This document shows positions 1 through 11,898 of a stretch of 64,000 bases of DNA, one piece after another. Numbering within the stretch: the first letter of the stretch is position 1; every line of letters starts with the position of its first letter. The stretch is taken from positions 1 to 64,000 of the forward strand of contig QANZ01020256.1 in the NCBI GenBank assembly GCA_003254925.1, written 5' to 3'. The translations under genes and the position numbers were made by a program. Below the pieces are notes generated by a model that made no database searches, was not told the DNA's origin, and was given only the letters and a program-made list of their open reading frames with translations. The DNA is from Chamaecrista fasciculata (taxonomy: Eukaryota; Streptophyta; Magnoliopsida; Fabales; Fabaceae).

Positions 1-24
1 CCTCTGACTGGAGCAGTGCCTTTT

Positions 25-636
25 TTCTTATAATTTTTTCGCGAAACAATTCCTTTTGCTTATTTGTTGGAGAAAATTCAGCATTTAGTCCTTATGTTTT
101 ATTTAAAATTTTAATTTAGTCCTTATAAATTTTTTTTAAAATAATCTATATAAGTCTTTAAACTTCAGTCCTTTTTTTTTGGCCAATAACTTCAGTCCTT
201 AATACTTATGTAATAAGATTTTTTTTTCAACTTTTATTGGACAAAGAAGCCAAATCAAGTTTCAAGTCATAAAAATAGAGGAAAGAGACAAAACTGAATA
301 ATAGGATCATTTTAAACTAAGTTGCATAGATTATGAATCAATCTGTAGATTTTGAAATATAATGGATCAAAATGAACTTCGAGTCAAAGATAATGTGTCA
401 AAATGAGCATTCGACATTATTTATTTTTAATAAAAGTTGAAAAAAGAACTTATTACATAAGTAAGTCTCAAAGACTAAAGTTGACTTATAAAATATAAAA
501 ATTATCTTTTGAAAAACAAAATTTTAGGACTAAATTAAAATTTTAAATAAAACATAAAGACTAAATAATTAATTTTCTCCAACAAATAAAAAAGGCATTG
601 TTTCATGAAAAAAGCTATAAGCAAAAATATACTCCT
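25..636. mobile_element. Foldback (inverted-repeat) element, MITE-like
   Basis: The first about 130 bases (from roughly position 25) reappear inverted at about 505-636, including the shared words TTTGTTGGAGAAAATT and TTTAAAATTTTAATTTAGTCC. The arms flank about 350 bases of AT-rich filler. The repeated 'TTTAGTCC' words are typical of plant foldback MITEs, but no clear target-site duplication could be placed, partly because the left end is at the window edge. No coding capacity. Confidence 0.55.
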
Positions 637-719
637 CAAGTTGAGTTTTTTCTTCGCTCTGGATTGTTTTACTTGAGGGGATCCATTCCATTCCCGTTGA
701 TGAAGACGCAATAACATTT

Positions 720-2370
720 TGTTTTTTCCTGTATGACTTTACAAAATCCTGCTAGTATGATTTCTTACTACAGATCCACTGCAATTTATAATGGAGAGTT
801 TCACAAATATCTCTTTCTTTTTCTTTTTTTACCTCCCTTTCCACTCAACACTTTATCAGTCAAAATGCCAAATTGTTAAAGGATAATTTATAATAGAGAG
901 TTAGGTAATTATAAGTTCTTTTTCCTTATTTATATAATAATTAAAGTAAAAACTAATCTTACTGGTGAGATAAAATTTAGGAGAGGTGATGGCTTCCTAG
1001 TCCAGTGTCAGGGCAGGTATCGAGGTTCAATAAACATTTATAGGGGTACTTATAAATAACCCACAAAATGAGATATCACCAGAAATCGAACCTAAACCAT
1101 ACAATTGTGAAGGTGACTAAGTGAGTCAAACCTAATTGACACTAATAATTAATCTTATTTTGTCTAGAGGTTAAAACTAAAAATTCTTCTAGTAATATCA
1201 AGTTTATAGTTCAATCATTAAATTTAATTTTGAAAATTTTGAAAATTTTCCTTTAAAATAAAATTTGAGATTTTTATAATGATTTTTACACTCATGACCT
1301 CGTCTTGACAATTTGTTTTTCTCAATGCATTAATATTGGTGCTGCATATTAAAATATTACATAAAAAAAACAATTAGCCATTTTTTCCTCCAAAATACTG
1401 TACATTCGTGAGAGTAATGACCCTATTCACCTACACCTTATAGGCTTGTACAACTCTGTCCCCCGTTATACGTTCCTTCTTTTCTCTGCCTCAATTCCTT
1501 CAAAACCAATAAGCAGCGTCTTATTGTTTATAGATAAATCGTTCATTACAGACTAAAAAGTAAATTTTTTCTAATATTTATATACAAGTATATTACATTT
1601 TTGGTATTTTGTAGTTTGACTTTGTTTCACTTTGACACGATGTGGTTTTAAAAGTAATATTTTAGTATCTTTTGATATTCTCTGGTATCCTAAGCTTTAA
1701 ATTTTGTTAAAAAACTAACAAAAATTGACATATATAAGGCTATTACAATTTTAGAATAAGAAGTTTTGTGGAAATTTTTAACTCTATTTGTTCTCAAATT
1801 TTTACCATAAACTTATAAAAATATATAGATTTCAAATATAACAATTACAATTTTAAACTATCACGTTTGTTAATTTCTAAAAATTCTAAACTAAAAACTC
1901 TTAATATTGACATAAAACTAGCTTATATATACAACTATTTTGAAGCAAAATTTGAATAGTGTACGTTTCTATTTGTTAAAATTCTACTTGTACAATGATT
2001 AATTTTTCCAACAATTAATAGTAATAGCTCTAATTTGCATAATATTTTTGAATATTGTGGATTCATTCTATTTAAATTCTTCAAATTAATGGTTTTACTC
2101 ATTATACTCTGTGTTTATATATTTATATATGTTCATGACTTGTCCCACAATTTTAAATTTTAATTTTAACTTTTACCATATCGTATGATCCAGATTAAAA
2201 TTCTTTCATTAAAATTTAAATGAACTAATATCGATTATTATCATATTAATATTATTAAATTTAAATGAACTAACATTAAAACACCTCTTTTTTCGTAAGG
2301 ATAAATTCATTAAATAAGAACAGTTAAATACAAAAACTAAGAGCACAACAAAAAAACCAATGTTATTAAA
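720..2370. other. AT-rich intergenic stretch, nothing recognised
   Basis: About 1.6 kb of very AT-rich sequence with homopolymer and TA runs and no long reading frame, no exon-like segment with plausible splice sites and no RNA gene that I can recognise. Confidence 0.5.
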
Positions 2371-2376
2371 ATCCAA

Positions 2377-3196
2377 GGTTATCAAAACCGGACCGGCCAT
2401 TGAACCGGCCGAAGGAGGGGTTCAAGGTTCAACGGTTCAACCGGGGTCCAACCGGGGTCGGACCGTTAATAAATAAATAAATTAAAAATAATAAAAAAAA
2501 CCTATATATGATAAAATTTTAATTCAAATATTCATAATTAGGTTACAAAATACAATTATAACATTAATATATTAATACAATTTTCATAAATTAACATNAT
2601 TGAAGAATGTCTCGGACAGACCTTCGGGTCACGGGTTGATTGGTTCAATCGGTTGGACCGACGGTCGAACCAGATGATGTCATAAATATATAAATAAAAT
2701 AAACATTAATTATTTTAAATATAAATATTCCATGATTGATAAAATATAACTATAAACTTCATATAACAATAAGATATATTTGTGAATCTATAATTTCATT
2801 GTCCTACATAAATAAAATATACAAAAGTCACAACATAAATAATTATTAGGTTAGAAAAAATGGAAAAAAAATGATTTTTTTTTTCAGTTTTTTTTTGTTA
2901 GCAAAAATGAATTTTTTTTCTTTGTTTTAATAGGTTTACAATATTTTCTATTGAATTTCATATTACTTTTTTGCATTTGGCTCACAAAACCAACAAAAAA
3001 AGCTAAAAAAAATAGTGACCTGACCGGTTTTCTAAAAATCGCTCCCGGTCACGATTCAACCCGGGTCAATCCGGTCCGAAGTGGTTTTGGACGGTTCAAA
3101 GCAGTCCAATCTTCAGAATGGTCCAATGATCCAAACAGAGCCGTCTTCACTCTCGGGTCCCGGTTCGACCGTCCGGTTCGGTCCGGGTTTCATAAC
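2377..3196. mobile_element. Degenerate hAT-like 'CCGGACCGG' element
   Basis: The two ends are GC-rich, imperfect inverted repeats built on AAAACCGGACCG (left, near 2383) and CGGTCCGGGTTTC (right, near 3180), enclosing AT-rich filler and a single N at 2598. The terminal words resemble the well-bounded hAT MITE at 18023-18631, so I infer the same superfamily, but no 8-bp target duplication was found. The right part (about 3060-3137) also matches one arm of the small foldback found at 4028-4204 and 5477-5657, so the element is composite or rearranged. Confidence 0.45.
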
Positions 3197-3495
3197 ATAG
3201 CAAAAAACTACTACAACACCAAAAACATGCATACATAAAAAACTACAACTATTACAAATAGAACAACAAAACACCAGGCCAAGAAAAAAAAAATTACAAC
3301 AAAACACCAAAGATTATATTTACTCAATACAACACCAAAGATTCTTTCCCTCAATGCCACAATATCTCAAGGCCTCAACACAATTACCTAAGTTCTATTC
3401 CAAATAAAAGTTTGCCAAAACACATGTCTTTTTGGCTTTGGAAATATCTTTCTCAAACACCATGTCGATTTAAAAATATCAGCTAGCAATGGGAA

Positions 3496-3912
3496 TTAAA
3501 ACATAAAAGGGACCATTACGGGATCACTGGCACAAACAACAACGATGGATGGATTTACTTTCGGTTGATTGTAATTAGATACTAAGAAGGTGGTAGAAAA
3601 GGCTGTCACGAAACTGAGTAAAGAGATAAAAAGCATCAACAATCCCGAGAAGCATCTGGAAGGCAACTCGAAAAAGAAATTAACATCCCCAAACCGTGAG
3701 ATCAAAATAGCTAGAAAAGTTAGAATGGACATCAAGGAAGAGCCAAAGGCACAACCATTTGCAACCACAAATACTCGAAATACCACTCTTTTGATGTAAT
3801 ATGGATTTGCATGATCAGTAGTCCAACGCTCAGGCAAGGTGATTGAAGCACCGAAAAGCCCTGCCGCCAGAAGTGTTGAGACAACAGTGGTGTAGGTTCC
3901 AGTATTTTTCAT
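3496..3912 (-). pseudogene. PGG-domain exon fragment, copy A (ankyrin-PGG gene remnant)
   Basis: The 138-residue frame reads as the C-terminal membrane domain (PGG domain) of plant ankyrin-repeat transmembrane proteins: a start like MKNTGTYTTVVSTLLAAGLF, a first hydrophobic segment, then helices around SSLMSILTFLAILIS and GLLMLFISLLSFVTAF. The ankyrin repeats that normally precede it are absent. Upstream there is a stop codon and a possible splice acceptor, so this looks like an orphaned last exon. The PGG motif itself is changed (TLPERW, against TLPGGW in copy B), and a TAA ends the frame where copy B reads CAA, shortening the tail by 24 residues. Probably non-functional. The family normally acts at membranes in defence or stress signalling, but no function can be claimed here. 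Confidence 0.6.
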
Positions 3913-4027
3913 CCATTTTTCTGCCTTTTTCCTTCAACCTAACATGTTGTCTTGAGAAGAATTCAGAGGCACTACGCCCCTCTGAATTCTTCTCTCCTAT
4001 ACCAAATGTAAGTAAGACGGCTAGGTT

Positions 4028-4204
4028 TGCATCATTGAATCGTTTTGAAAATTGGACCGCTTCGGACCGGAATGACCTGGGTTTAACTATGACACGACCG
4101 ATTTTCTAAAAACCGCTCCGGGTCACGGTTCAACTAGGGTCAATCCGGTCCGAAGCGGTTTTGGACGGTTCAAAGCGGTCCAATCTTTAAAACAGTCCAA
4201 TGAT
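4028..4204. repeat. Small foldback element, copy A
   Basis: The left arm (TGCATCATTGAATCG onward) pairs with the right arm ending GTCCAATGATCCAAA. The arms carry the words ATTGGACCGCTT and AAGCGGTCCAAT. This is the decayed partner of the better preserved copy at 5477-5657. Confidence 0.55.
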
Positions 4205-4874
4205 CCAAACCGAGCAGTAGAGTCGTCAAAACGGGCCGAACCCATTAGATTGACCTGTTTAACCCACTAATTAAACGGGTTGGATGGTGATTTTTTCAAC
4301 CCGTAGAAATGCGCTTTTTTTTATTTAGACCCGTTTAACCCACTCATTTCACAGGCTGGTCCCTTTTTCTTGTTTTTTGTTTTTTTTAAATCTCAGATTT
4401 ACTAAGTGGAAACTGAAAAGTGAAAACTCATGTACCCATTACTCTTTTATTTTTTTTAACTTCATTACTTAATTTGCTTTAACCCACAAGAAAGCCCAAT
4501 AAAATAAAATAAAAAAGCCTAGAAGTGATACCCTAAAATTTAACCTTGACAGTTTCTTTCAGAATTTACAATTGCCTCACATTTTTCACTCTTCACTATT
4601 CTTAGTTCTCACGTTGTCCTTCGCGCTTCGCCGCTTCGTCTTCTACTCACACGGTCACAACAAGTCGCAGGCTTCATCTTCTACTCTTCTTCTTCGTCTT
4701 CAACAACCAGCGACGTCCATGGCCGACGGTGAGAAGAAACGGAGGAGGCAAGCAACACTACAACTGTTCCGACCAGCGACGTTCCACGGCTGACGAGCGA
4801 CGACAAGCAAAGAGCACTAGAAAAGAGAGGTATGACTTACGAAACTCAACTTGCTAGTTTTCTTCTTCTTCCCA

Positions 4875-5363
4875 CTATCTTTTTGGCTTCCGAAATTTCT
4901 TTCTCAAACACCATGTCGATTTAAAAATATCAGTCAGCAATGGGAATTGAAACATAAGAAAGACCATTACAGGAACATTGACATAAACAACAATGGTGAA
5001 TGGAATTACTTTGGGTTGATTGTAATAAGATACTAAGAAGTTGGTAGAAAAGGTTGTCACGAAACTGAGTAAAGAGATAAAAAGCATCAACAATCCCAAG
5101 AAGAGTCTGGAAGGCAACTCGAAAAAGAAATTAACATCCCCAAACCTTGAGATCAAAACAGCTAGAAAAGTTAGAATAGACATCAAGGAAGAGTCAAAGG
5201 CACAACCATTTGCAATCACAAATACTCGAAATACCACTATATTTTTGTAATATGGATTTGCATGATCAGTAGTCCAACCCCCAGGCAAGGTTATTGAAGC
5301 ACCGAAAAGCCCTGCCGCCAGAAGTGTTGAGACAACAATGGTGAGGGTTCCAGTATTTTTCAT
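4875..5363 (-). pseudogene. PGG-domain exon fragment, copy B
   Basis: A 162-residue frame, the tandem duplicate of the fragment at 3496-3912. It keeps the PGG motif (TLPGGW at about residue 26-31) and the hydrophobic helices expected for the ankyrin-associated PGG membrane domain, and its tail is longer and basic (ending RKKFRKPKR). A TGA lies in frame seven codons before the first ATG, and no ankyrin repeats are seen on the minus strand upstream. I therefore call it an orphan last exon; it could be a short membrane protein if transcribed, but nothing shows that. Confidence 0.6.
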
Positions 5364-6059
5364 CCTTTTTTCAGCCTTCTTCCATCAACCCAGTAGGTTC
5401 TCTTGAGAGTAATTCAGAGGCAGTAAGCCCCTCCGAATTCTTCTCTCCTATATCAGATGTAAGTAAGACGACTCAATTTGCATCATTGGACCGTTCTGAA
5501 GATTGGACCGCTTTGAACCATCCAAAACCGCTTTGGACCGAATTAACCCTAGTTGAACAGTGACCCGGAGCCGTTTTTAGCTAGAGTCAATCCGGTTTGA
5601 AGCGGTTTTGGACGGTTCAAAGTGGTCTAATCTTCAGAACGGTCCAATGATCCAAACCGAGTCGTAGATTCGTCAAAACGGGTCGAACCCATTGGGTTGA
5701 CCTGTTTAACCCACTCGTTTCATGTGCTGGCTCGTGAAACCCGCGGGCTGGCTCGTTTTTTTTTTTTTTTTTTTNTTTTTTTTTTTTAAATCTCAGATTT
5801 ACTAAGTGGAAACTGAATAATGAAAACTCATGTACCCATTACTCTTTTATTTTTTTTTAACTTCATTACTTAATTTTCTTTAGCCCATAAGAAATCACAA
5901 TAAAACAAAAAAAAAGGCCTAGAAGTGAAACCTTAAAATTTAACCTTTACAGTTTCTTTCAGAATTTACAATTGCCTAACATTTTTAACACTTCAGTCTT
6001 CTCAATTCCCACACTGTCCTTTGCGCTTCGCCGCTTCGTCTTCTACTCACACGGTCACA
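4879..6059. repeat. Tandem segmental duplication, copy B
   Basis: Second copy of the block at 3428-4659, about 1.18 kb in the same orientation. It differs by scattered substitutions and by a long T run containing one N (5775). Both copies end in the same CTTCGCCGCTTCGTCTTC-type segment. Confidence 0.8.
5477..5657. repeat. Small foldback element, copy B (near-perfect hairpin)
   Basis: About 75-base arms face each other across a short loop: the left arm contains TTGGACCGTTCTGAAGAT and the right arm contains its complement ATCTTCAGAACGGTCCAA. Together they would fold into a long hairpin. Part of a right arm is also found at about 3060-3137. Confidence 0.7.
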
Positions 6060-6080
6060 GGAAGGCACAGGGTTCGCCTT

Positions 6081-6944
6081 TGATCAGCCCAAATATGAAC
6101 ATGTTATTTGGCCTTCTTTACATGTGTTTAAACTAATAATATATTATAATTAGACCAATTAATATGCTAAGGGCTGCACCAAGGTATGACGTAATAAAGT
6201 GGATAAAATAGGTTAATTAGCGTTTATTTATTGTACTTTATAAATAGGTGCTACTTAATGGTTTATTTAGTGTTTCAGATATCCAAACAGGGCCAAACCA
6301 AAAGGAAAACATATAGAATCAATGAGAAGATCACAATAGACACAAGATATTCTTGTGTCGTTGGATGAGCCGCCGTCGCAAAGGTAGTAATTCCTGCGGC
6401 GCACGTATCTGAGAGGATTATGACGTCAGCACGTAAGCTTCAGCGCAATTTTAGGCTGAGCCGTCACTTGAGCCAACGACCCAAGTGAGAAGTCTCGCGG
6501 CACATGCAACTTAGTGGCTAAATGATATGATTTGGACGGCTAGGGTTCAAGATATCAAGATACAGCGAAGATATCCCGGATATTTCGCTGAGCCGCCATG
6601 CTGGGCCACTGGCACGCGCAACGGCCCAAGTGCAAATCTGTTCCACTTCTTACGGACCAAGTCTACTATTTGTGCCTATAAATAGATCTCGTCATTACAC
6701 GCTCAAATTACCAATTCACTGCAAAGTATTAGAATAGTTTAGAGTTCTCTGCCTAGAGCATGAGTAACTAAGTAGGTAGATAATTGAGGAATGCCTCAAG
6801 GATTGGCTTGAGTTCACCACGTTTTTATTGTAGAGTGCAGATGTTGATGTTGCATTTATGAAGTATTCTCAACTTCTTTATGGTAAGTTTTGAAGTTGTT
6901 TATACATTAGATTGATAGATCAGTACTTTATTAGGGATAGTTGT
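6081..6944 (+). mobile_element. Direct repeat 1: probable LTR of an unclassified retroelement
   Basis: A segment of about 860 bases starting TGATCAGCCCAAATATG recurs in the same orientation at 7961-8824 with roughly nine bases in ten the same. It begins with TG and contains a TATA-box-like CCTATAAATAG (about 6677) followed by a conserved leader, as expected of an LTR with U3 and R regions. The similarity stops after ATTAGGGATAGTTG. The two copies enclose about 1 kb, so the pair may be the LTRs of a short non-autonomous element. No 5-bp target duplication was found. Confidence 0.5.
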
Positions 6945-7960
6945 TTATACAATAGACATCTTCATCTCGTCCCACGATGGGTCGATCTAGTAAGAGGGCC
7001 TCCTCCCTGACCAATCTACGCGAGGTTGCTCGTGGCGACAATCCTCCAATACTTTAGCAGAGACATCGTTACAACGAATGGCCCGGGCGAGTGTGCTCTT
7101 ACCCATGCAGTGACCACACTCAAGAAACCAAGACTTAAACCTCTTATAGTTGGCAACCCCCCCTCTACTATTATATCTTGGCCGTCTAAATATCGCGCCC
7201 AAGTGGCCGTAGGGTTAAAATCCCCGTCATGCATTGGCCCAGGCCAGCACGATCCCGGAAGCTGAACTACCTTCTTACTTCTTGACTCACATGAACCAAC
7301 CCTATCCATAGGGGCTGCTCCAAGAAAGGCGTCTTCAGGATCACCATCTACACTTGGAAGGGCATGGTCGCTCGGAAAATGAAACACAGGAGCAGAACCT
7401 TGGCTTGGCTGGTAGTTGCGACCCAAGTCTCGGGCCATATCCATAACGTCGCCCGGATAGTAAGTAGACTCTCCTCCAAACAAAGGGTTGGGTGGAATCT
7501 CGACGGCAATGGGCCGAGCACGAGAACAGACTGCCCCCCCCTCAAGAACCATAGAAGATAAAGAGGAAGTCATAAAAGCAAGGCAATCTCCTACCTGGGG
7601 TTAAGGATGATCGCCCAAAGTGGTAAAAGGGTAGTCGCCTGAACCAAGGTGAAATCAATCGGGGGAAAGACAACGTAGGTCACTGTAAAAAAAGCAGACA
7701 AACGCTCAGTCAAAAGTCCAAGCATGCGTGTAAGAATCAAATGTTCATCAACATTCATCAAAAGTTCTTGAATATTCATCAAATGTTCATCAACATTCAT
7801 CAAAAACTCAAAAACTCAAGAACAATCAAGCAAAAGTTCAAGAACATTCAAAGAAAACTAACCTTCAAAGGGTAAACAACCTTGGTGAAGAGGAGAGGTG
7901 AAAACTCCTAGAGAGAAGGTGAAATTTCTAGAGAGAAGGTGAAATTTTGAGAAATGAGCT
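6945..7960. mobile_element. Internal region between the two direct repeats
   Basis: GC-richer than its surroundings. It holds a minus-strand open frame of 185 codons (7016-7573) that I do not recognise: no protease, reverse transcriptase, integrase or zinc-knuckle motif can be seen. On the right (about 7740-7860) lie short tandem units around TTCATCAACATTCATCAAA. It could be a gag-like or spacer region of a non-autonomous retroelement, but this is only inferred from its position between repeats. Confidence 0.35.
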
Positions 7961-8824
7961 TGATCAGCCCAAATATGAACATGTTATTTGGCATTCTTTT
8001 CATGTGTTTAAACTAATAATATATTATAATTAGACCAATTAATATGCTAAGGGCTGCACCAAGGTATGACATAATAAAGGGGATAAAATAGGTTAATTAG
8101 CGTTTATTTATTGTACTTTATAAATAAGTTCTACTTAATGGTTTATTTAGTGTTTCAAATATCCAAACAGGGCCAAACCAAAAGGGAAACATCTAGAATC
8201 AACGAGAAGATCACGATAGACACAAGAAATACTTGTGCCATTGGATGGGCTGCCGACACAATGGTGGTAATTCCCGCGGCACACGTATTTGAGAAGAGTA
8301 TGACGTCAGCACGTAAGCTTCAGTGCAATTTTAGGCTGAGCCGTCACTTGGGCCAACGACCCAAGTGAGAAGTCTCGCGACACACGCAACTTAGTGATTA
8401 AAATATATGATTTGGACGGCTAGGATTCAAGATATGAAGATACAACGAAGATATTCCGGATATTTCGCTGTACCTCAGTGTTGGGTCGCCGGCATACGCA
8501 ACGGCCCATAGCCAAATCAGTTCCACTTCTTGCGGATCAAGCATACTACTCATGCCTATAAATAGAGCTCGTCATTCCACGCTCAAAGTCGCTCTGCTCA
8601 GTTCCACTAGCAAAATAGTTTAGAATAGTTAGAGTTCTCTGCCTAGAGCATGAGTAACTAATTAGGTAGATACTTGAGGAACGCCTCAAGGATGTGGCTT
8701 GAGTTCACCACGTTTTCATTGTAGAGTCGAGATGTTGATGTTGCATTTATGAGGTATTCTCAACTCCTTCATGGTAATTGTTGAAGTTGTTTATACATTA
8801 TATTTATATATCAGTACTTTATTA
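7961..8824 (+). mobile_element. Direct repeat 2: probable LTR of an unclassified retroelement
   Basis: Second copy of the segment at 6081-6944, with the same TGATCAGCCC start and TATA-like CCTATAAATAGAG (about 8557). The sequence that follows (8825-9360) is not shared with copy 1; either this LTR is longer and copy 1 is truncated, or the shared part is not a complete LTR. Confidence 0.5.
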
Positions 8825-9362
8825 GGGATAATTGTTGGTATTCCTGGAGTCTATCTCTTTTACGATTAATAAAGGTTGCTCTTTAAACATGTTATTTACA
8901 TGGTTGGTTTACTAAAGAGTGTTCTATCTATCTTAAGAAGTATAATTAGGATTATTCTTTATTGCTTATATTTGTTTATTGTTCAGATGTGGCAATAATA
9001 GAAATTGCCCTGAAGAGCTTTGACAAATTCTTATATCTTTCACCATTGCTTGATTGATTGTGTTTGAGTCTAAATACATCACTTAACTTGGTTAAGTAAA
9101 TGCACATTAATTATCTGTTATCTATCTTGAACGAACTATGATAGTCCATCTCTAGGGTTTTCTCTCAAGTATTGTTATCATTCATATTCATATTCGTGAC
9201 AATCTTTATAACCAAACTTATAAACTACAACCTTCATCACAATTCTCTTAGCCTCATCACATTGAGTTTTGCGAGAGATTCGACCTTGGGTTAGCATCTA
9301 TACTATATTCTAATAAATATAGTTACACTTGTGAGGCTCGAGTATAATTAAATTTGGCTCAC
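8825..9362. other. Retroelement-like flank, unresolved
   Basis: No gene. AT-rich sequence ending in a leader-like stretch (about 9260-9360) that resembles the end of a plant LTR and the start of an internal region, but I cannot place a primer-binding site. Confidence 0.3.
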
Positions 9363-9702
9363 TTGACACCTTACGACGGGTGTCCGACCAGAGCTCAAGC
9401 TTAGAAAATTTACTAGGAATGGAGCTATTTATAGATACAAAAATGGAGGGAAACACTACAAAGGCTTGGTCGCCCAAGACCAACTTGCCACCCTCAAATC
9501 ACGCTGTCGGCTCCTTCTCTTAGGGGATGGTCGCCCTACACAACACTTTGAGGAACAATGATGGTATAATGAGCACAAAGTAAGGAGACAACCTCCTATT
9601 TAAAGATAAAAGAGTGGAGCAACCCAAGACAAAGTTCAAACTTAAGCTTTGGAGGGAGAAAGTACCATCAAAATTCAAGCTTAAAGCTTTGGAGGGAGAA
9701 AG
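9363..9702. mobile_element. Left part of a Ty3-like LTR or its minisatellite, split by a solo LTR
   Basis: Contains TTGGTCGCCCAAGACC and GATGGTCGCCC words that continue at 11894-12480 on the other side of the solo LTR. Just before the insertion, AAGCTTTGGAGGGAGAAAG occurs twice in tandem (about 9650 and 9702), so the solo LTR landed in a short tandem repeat. No coding capacity. Confidence 0.45.
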
Positions 9703-11893
9703 TGTTGGAGATTGTGCCATAGGGCCAATCATTTTATAAATATGTTTTGAACATATTAATTAATTTATGGAGATAAATTAATGGTTATCATATTATTAGC
9801 GTGTTTACTATGATAACAATCCTTGATTAATTATATGATAAATAATCTAAAACTGTCCCTGGTCGATCATTCACGTGGGAGCGTAAATGAACCAAGACCA
9901 GCATGACCTCGGTGTATAGAGATACATGCACTAGATGCTTCTCGAGAGTCATGATGCAATTATGTAAGGGTTACAAGTTGCTGGACCGACCCGGAGAGTC
10001 CTGCATGGGTTTAGTCATAAGCGAGCCTCTCCTGTACACCTGTCACGATAGCCTTAGACCTGAGGTCTTGACTATTCCGGCATTGTAGTTGTCAAACTTT
10101 GGCCTAGTCCAACGTTACCCGTAGCAGGGTAGCCATACAGGCTAGGTACGGGTTTGGTTGATTACCGTGCAAAGGAATGTGGTTGACCAAGATGGGATTT
10201 TGTCCCTCATTTAAGATGAGAGATATTTAACTGGCGCCCTCGATGAGTCTGTCCAAGAAATGCGTGGCCACGCTGGGAATTGGGACTAACTCAGGAAATC
10301 GAGAAAGTTGTGGTTTGGATTTTGGATGACATTCCCGTGCCTGATCCATGACCAAAATATCGTGAGACAATAGGAATTATGACAAGGTGGTATTTAGGTT
10401 AAATCGTTAAAACGTTAAAGCGATAACTCCCGTGTTTTGGGTAGTTGTGATGGCTTGCTAGAGTCCGCTCACAACTTGTGAATCATAAAGATGATTTGCT
10501 GCCAACTTCACGTGAGGCCTGCTGGGTCACACATGAGCAGGATCAAGATGCTAATTTTTGGGACACGAATTAGGGTTAATTCGTGAGTCACTTAGGTGAC
10601 ACAATTTAGGACATAGTTAAATGTCTTAGGACATTAAATCTTGTCTTAAATAAATATCTATGATTGAGGTTTTAAATTTGTTGGACAAATTTAAATTTAA
10701 ATTAATTGTTAAATAGTTTTACAATTAAAATATTAGTGAATAAATAAATTAAATAAGTTTCCTAAAAATTAGGGAATTATTGATTTATTAAATTCACTAA
10801 AATTGGGAAATAAAAGGATGAGGGTGGCGCCTCATTATCTTTGTTTTTATTAATAGAAATTGTTTTTATTAATTAAATAAAGATAAGATAAATATCTTTT
10901 GGAAAAGATATAGGATTTGAATTAAAAGATATTAAGGTAATTCTTTTATTCAAAATTGTTAGGAATTAGTTATAACTACCTAAGGAGTTTGGGTTGTTAT
11001 AAAATTCCTCCAAAAACTCCATGAGAATTTCGCCTACCCCCTTTCTTGGGATGGAAGATTTGATCTTGCATTTTAGAGTTTGGGTCTAGGCTAAAGTCGA
11101 TTTTTATATTTAATTATTAAAGTAATATTTAAATTATAAAATCAAAATCTCATGACTCATTCCAACCAATAGGATTTGAGCAAATCAAGATTTGATCCAA
11201 GATTTGATCTTGGATAGGTCAAATTCGAAAATTGGGCTTTATTTTTGAATTATAATATTAAGTTTAATATTATAAATCAAAAGATATTTTGAGATATCTA
11301 AAAGATATCCCATATCTTAGAGATATCCTAATTGGATTAGGATTCCCTAAAACTAGGAATGAGAACACTATAAATAGAGGCACTAGGCGCCTATCTCAGA
11401 GACAACTCACAACACAGATCAATTCTTGGTCAGACCAAGAATTTCGCCTAGAGTATCTATTGAGAGTGAAAAATCGCCTAGTCCTAATATTATGAGAGTG
11501 AGTCGATTTTCTTGAAGAAAGAGAATTGGACCTGCACCTGATAATATTAGTACTTCCCAATCAATCTTGATAATCAAGAACACTTCTTGATTATTCAAGA
11601 ATCATAGATATAGTTCCTATTTTCACTTGGGAAGAAGTGAAGGAGGCTAGCACCTAGGCATCTGCGAAACTGCTCATGTGGATTACTGGTAGAGGAAGGA
11701 CACTCTGTGGACTTCTCAAATTCGCGAATACGATAAGTCACCGATCAAAACTAGGTAAACATCTTTTCTTACTTAGTATAAACATAGTTAGTGGATCCTG
11801 GAAGGAATCACAGAGTTAGCTTTTAGTTTTAATTACGTTTTAGTCCAAAAATTTTAATTTCTTCCTCTGCGCTCCCTCTGTGATTTCCCAACA
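9703..11893 (+). mobile_element. Solo LTR (family S, about 2.2 kb) with 5-bp target duplication GAAAG
   Basis: It starts TGTTGGAGATTGTG and ends TTTCCCAACA, giving the canonical TG...CA termini, and is flanked on both sides by GAAAG (9698-9702 and 11894-11898). A TATA-like TATAAATAG lies at about 11369, with a transcript-leader-like region after it. There is no internal region or second LTR, so this is a solo LTR left by recombination. Three relatives are in the window: about 32975-35011, 37064-40365 and 37232-39337. The superfamily cannot be told from an LTR alone. The short frames inside it are incidental. Confidence 0.85.
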
Positions 11894-11898
11894 GAAAG

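Larger units (their letters stand above)
3428..4659. repeat. Tandem segmental duplication, copy A
   Basis: About 1.23 kb starting at CTTTTTGGCTT and ending near CTCACACGGTCACA is repeated in the same orientation at 4879-6059. Each copy carries a PGG-domain exon (minus strand), a small foldback element and a CTTCGCCGCTTCGTCTTC segment in the same order. This is a local tandem duplication of a whole block, not independent insertions. Confidence 0.8.

Noticed and set aside
2951..3238. Plus-strand frame of 95 codons
   Set aside because: It is a chance frame through GC-rich hAT-like ends; composition follows the CCGG repeats.
10000..10090. Frame with many cysteines inside the solo LTR (9903-10088)
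   Set aside because: The same LTR segment is broken in the other copies and an LTR is not expected to code.
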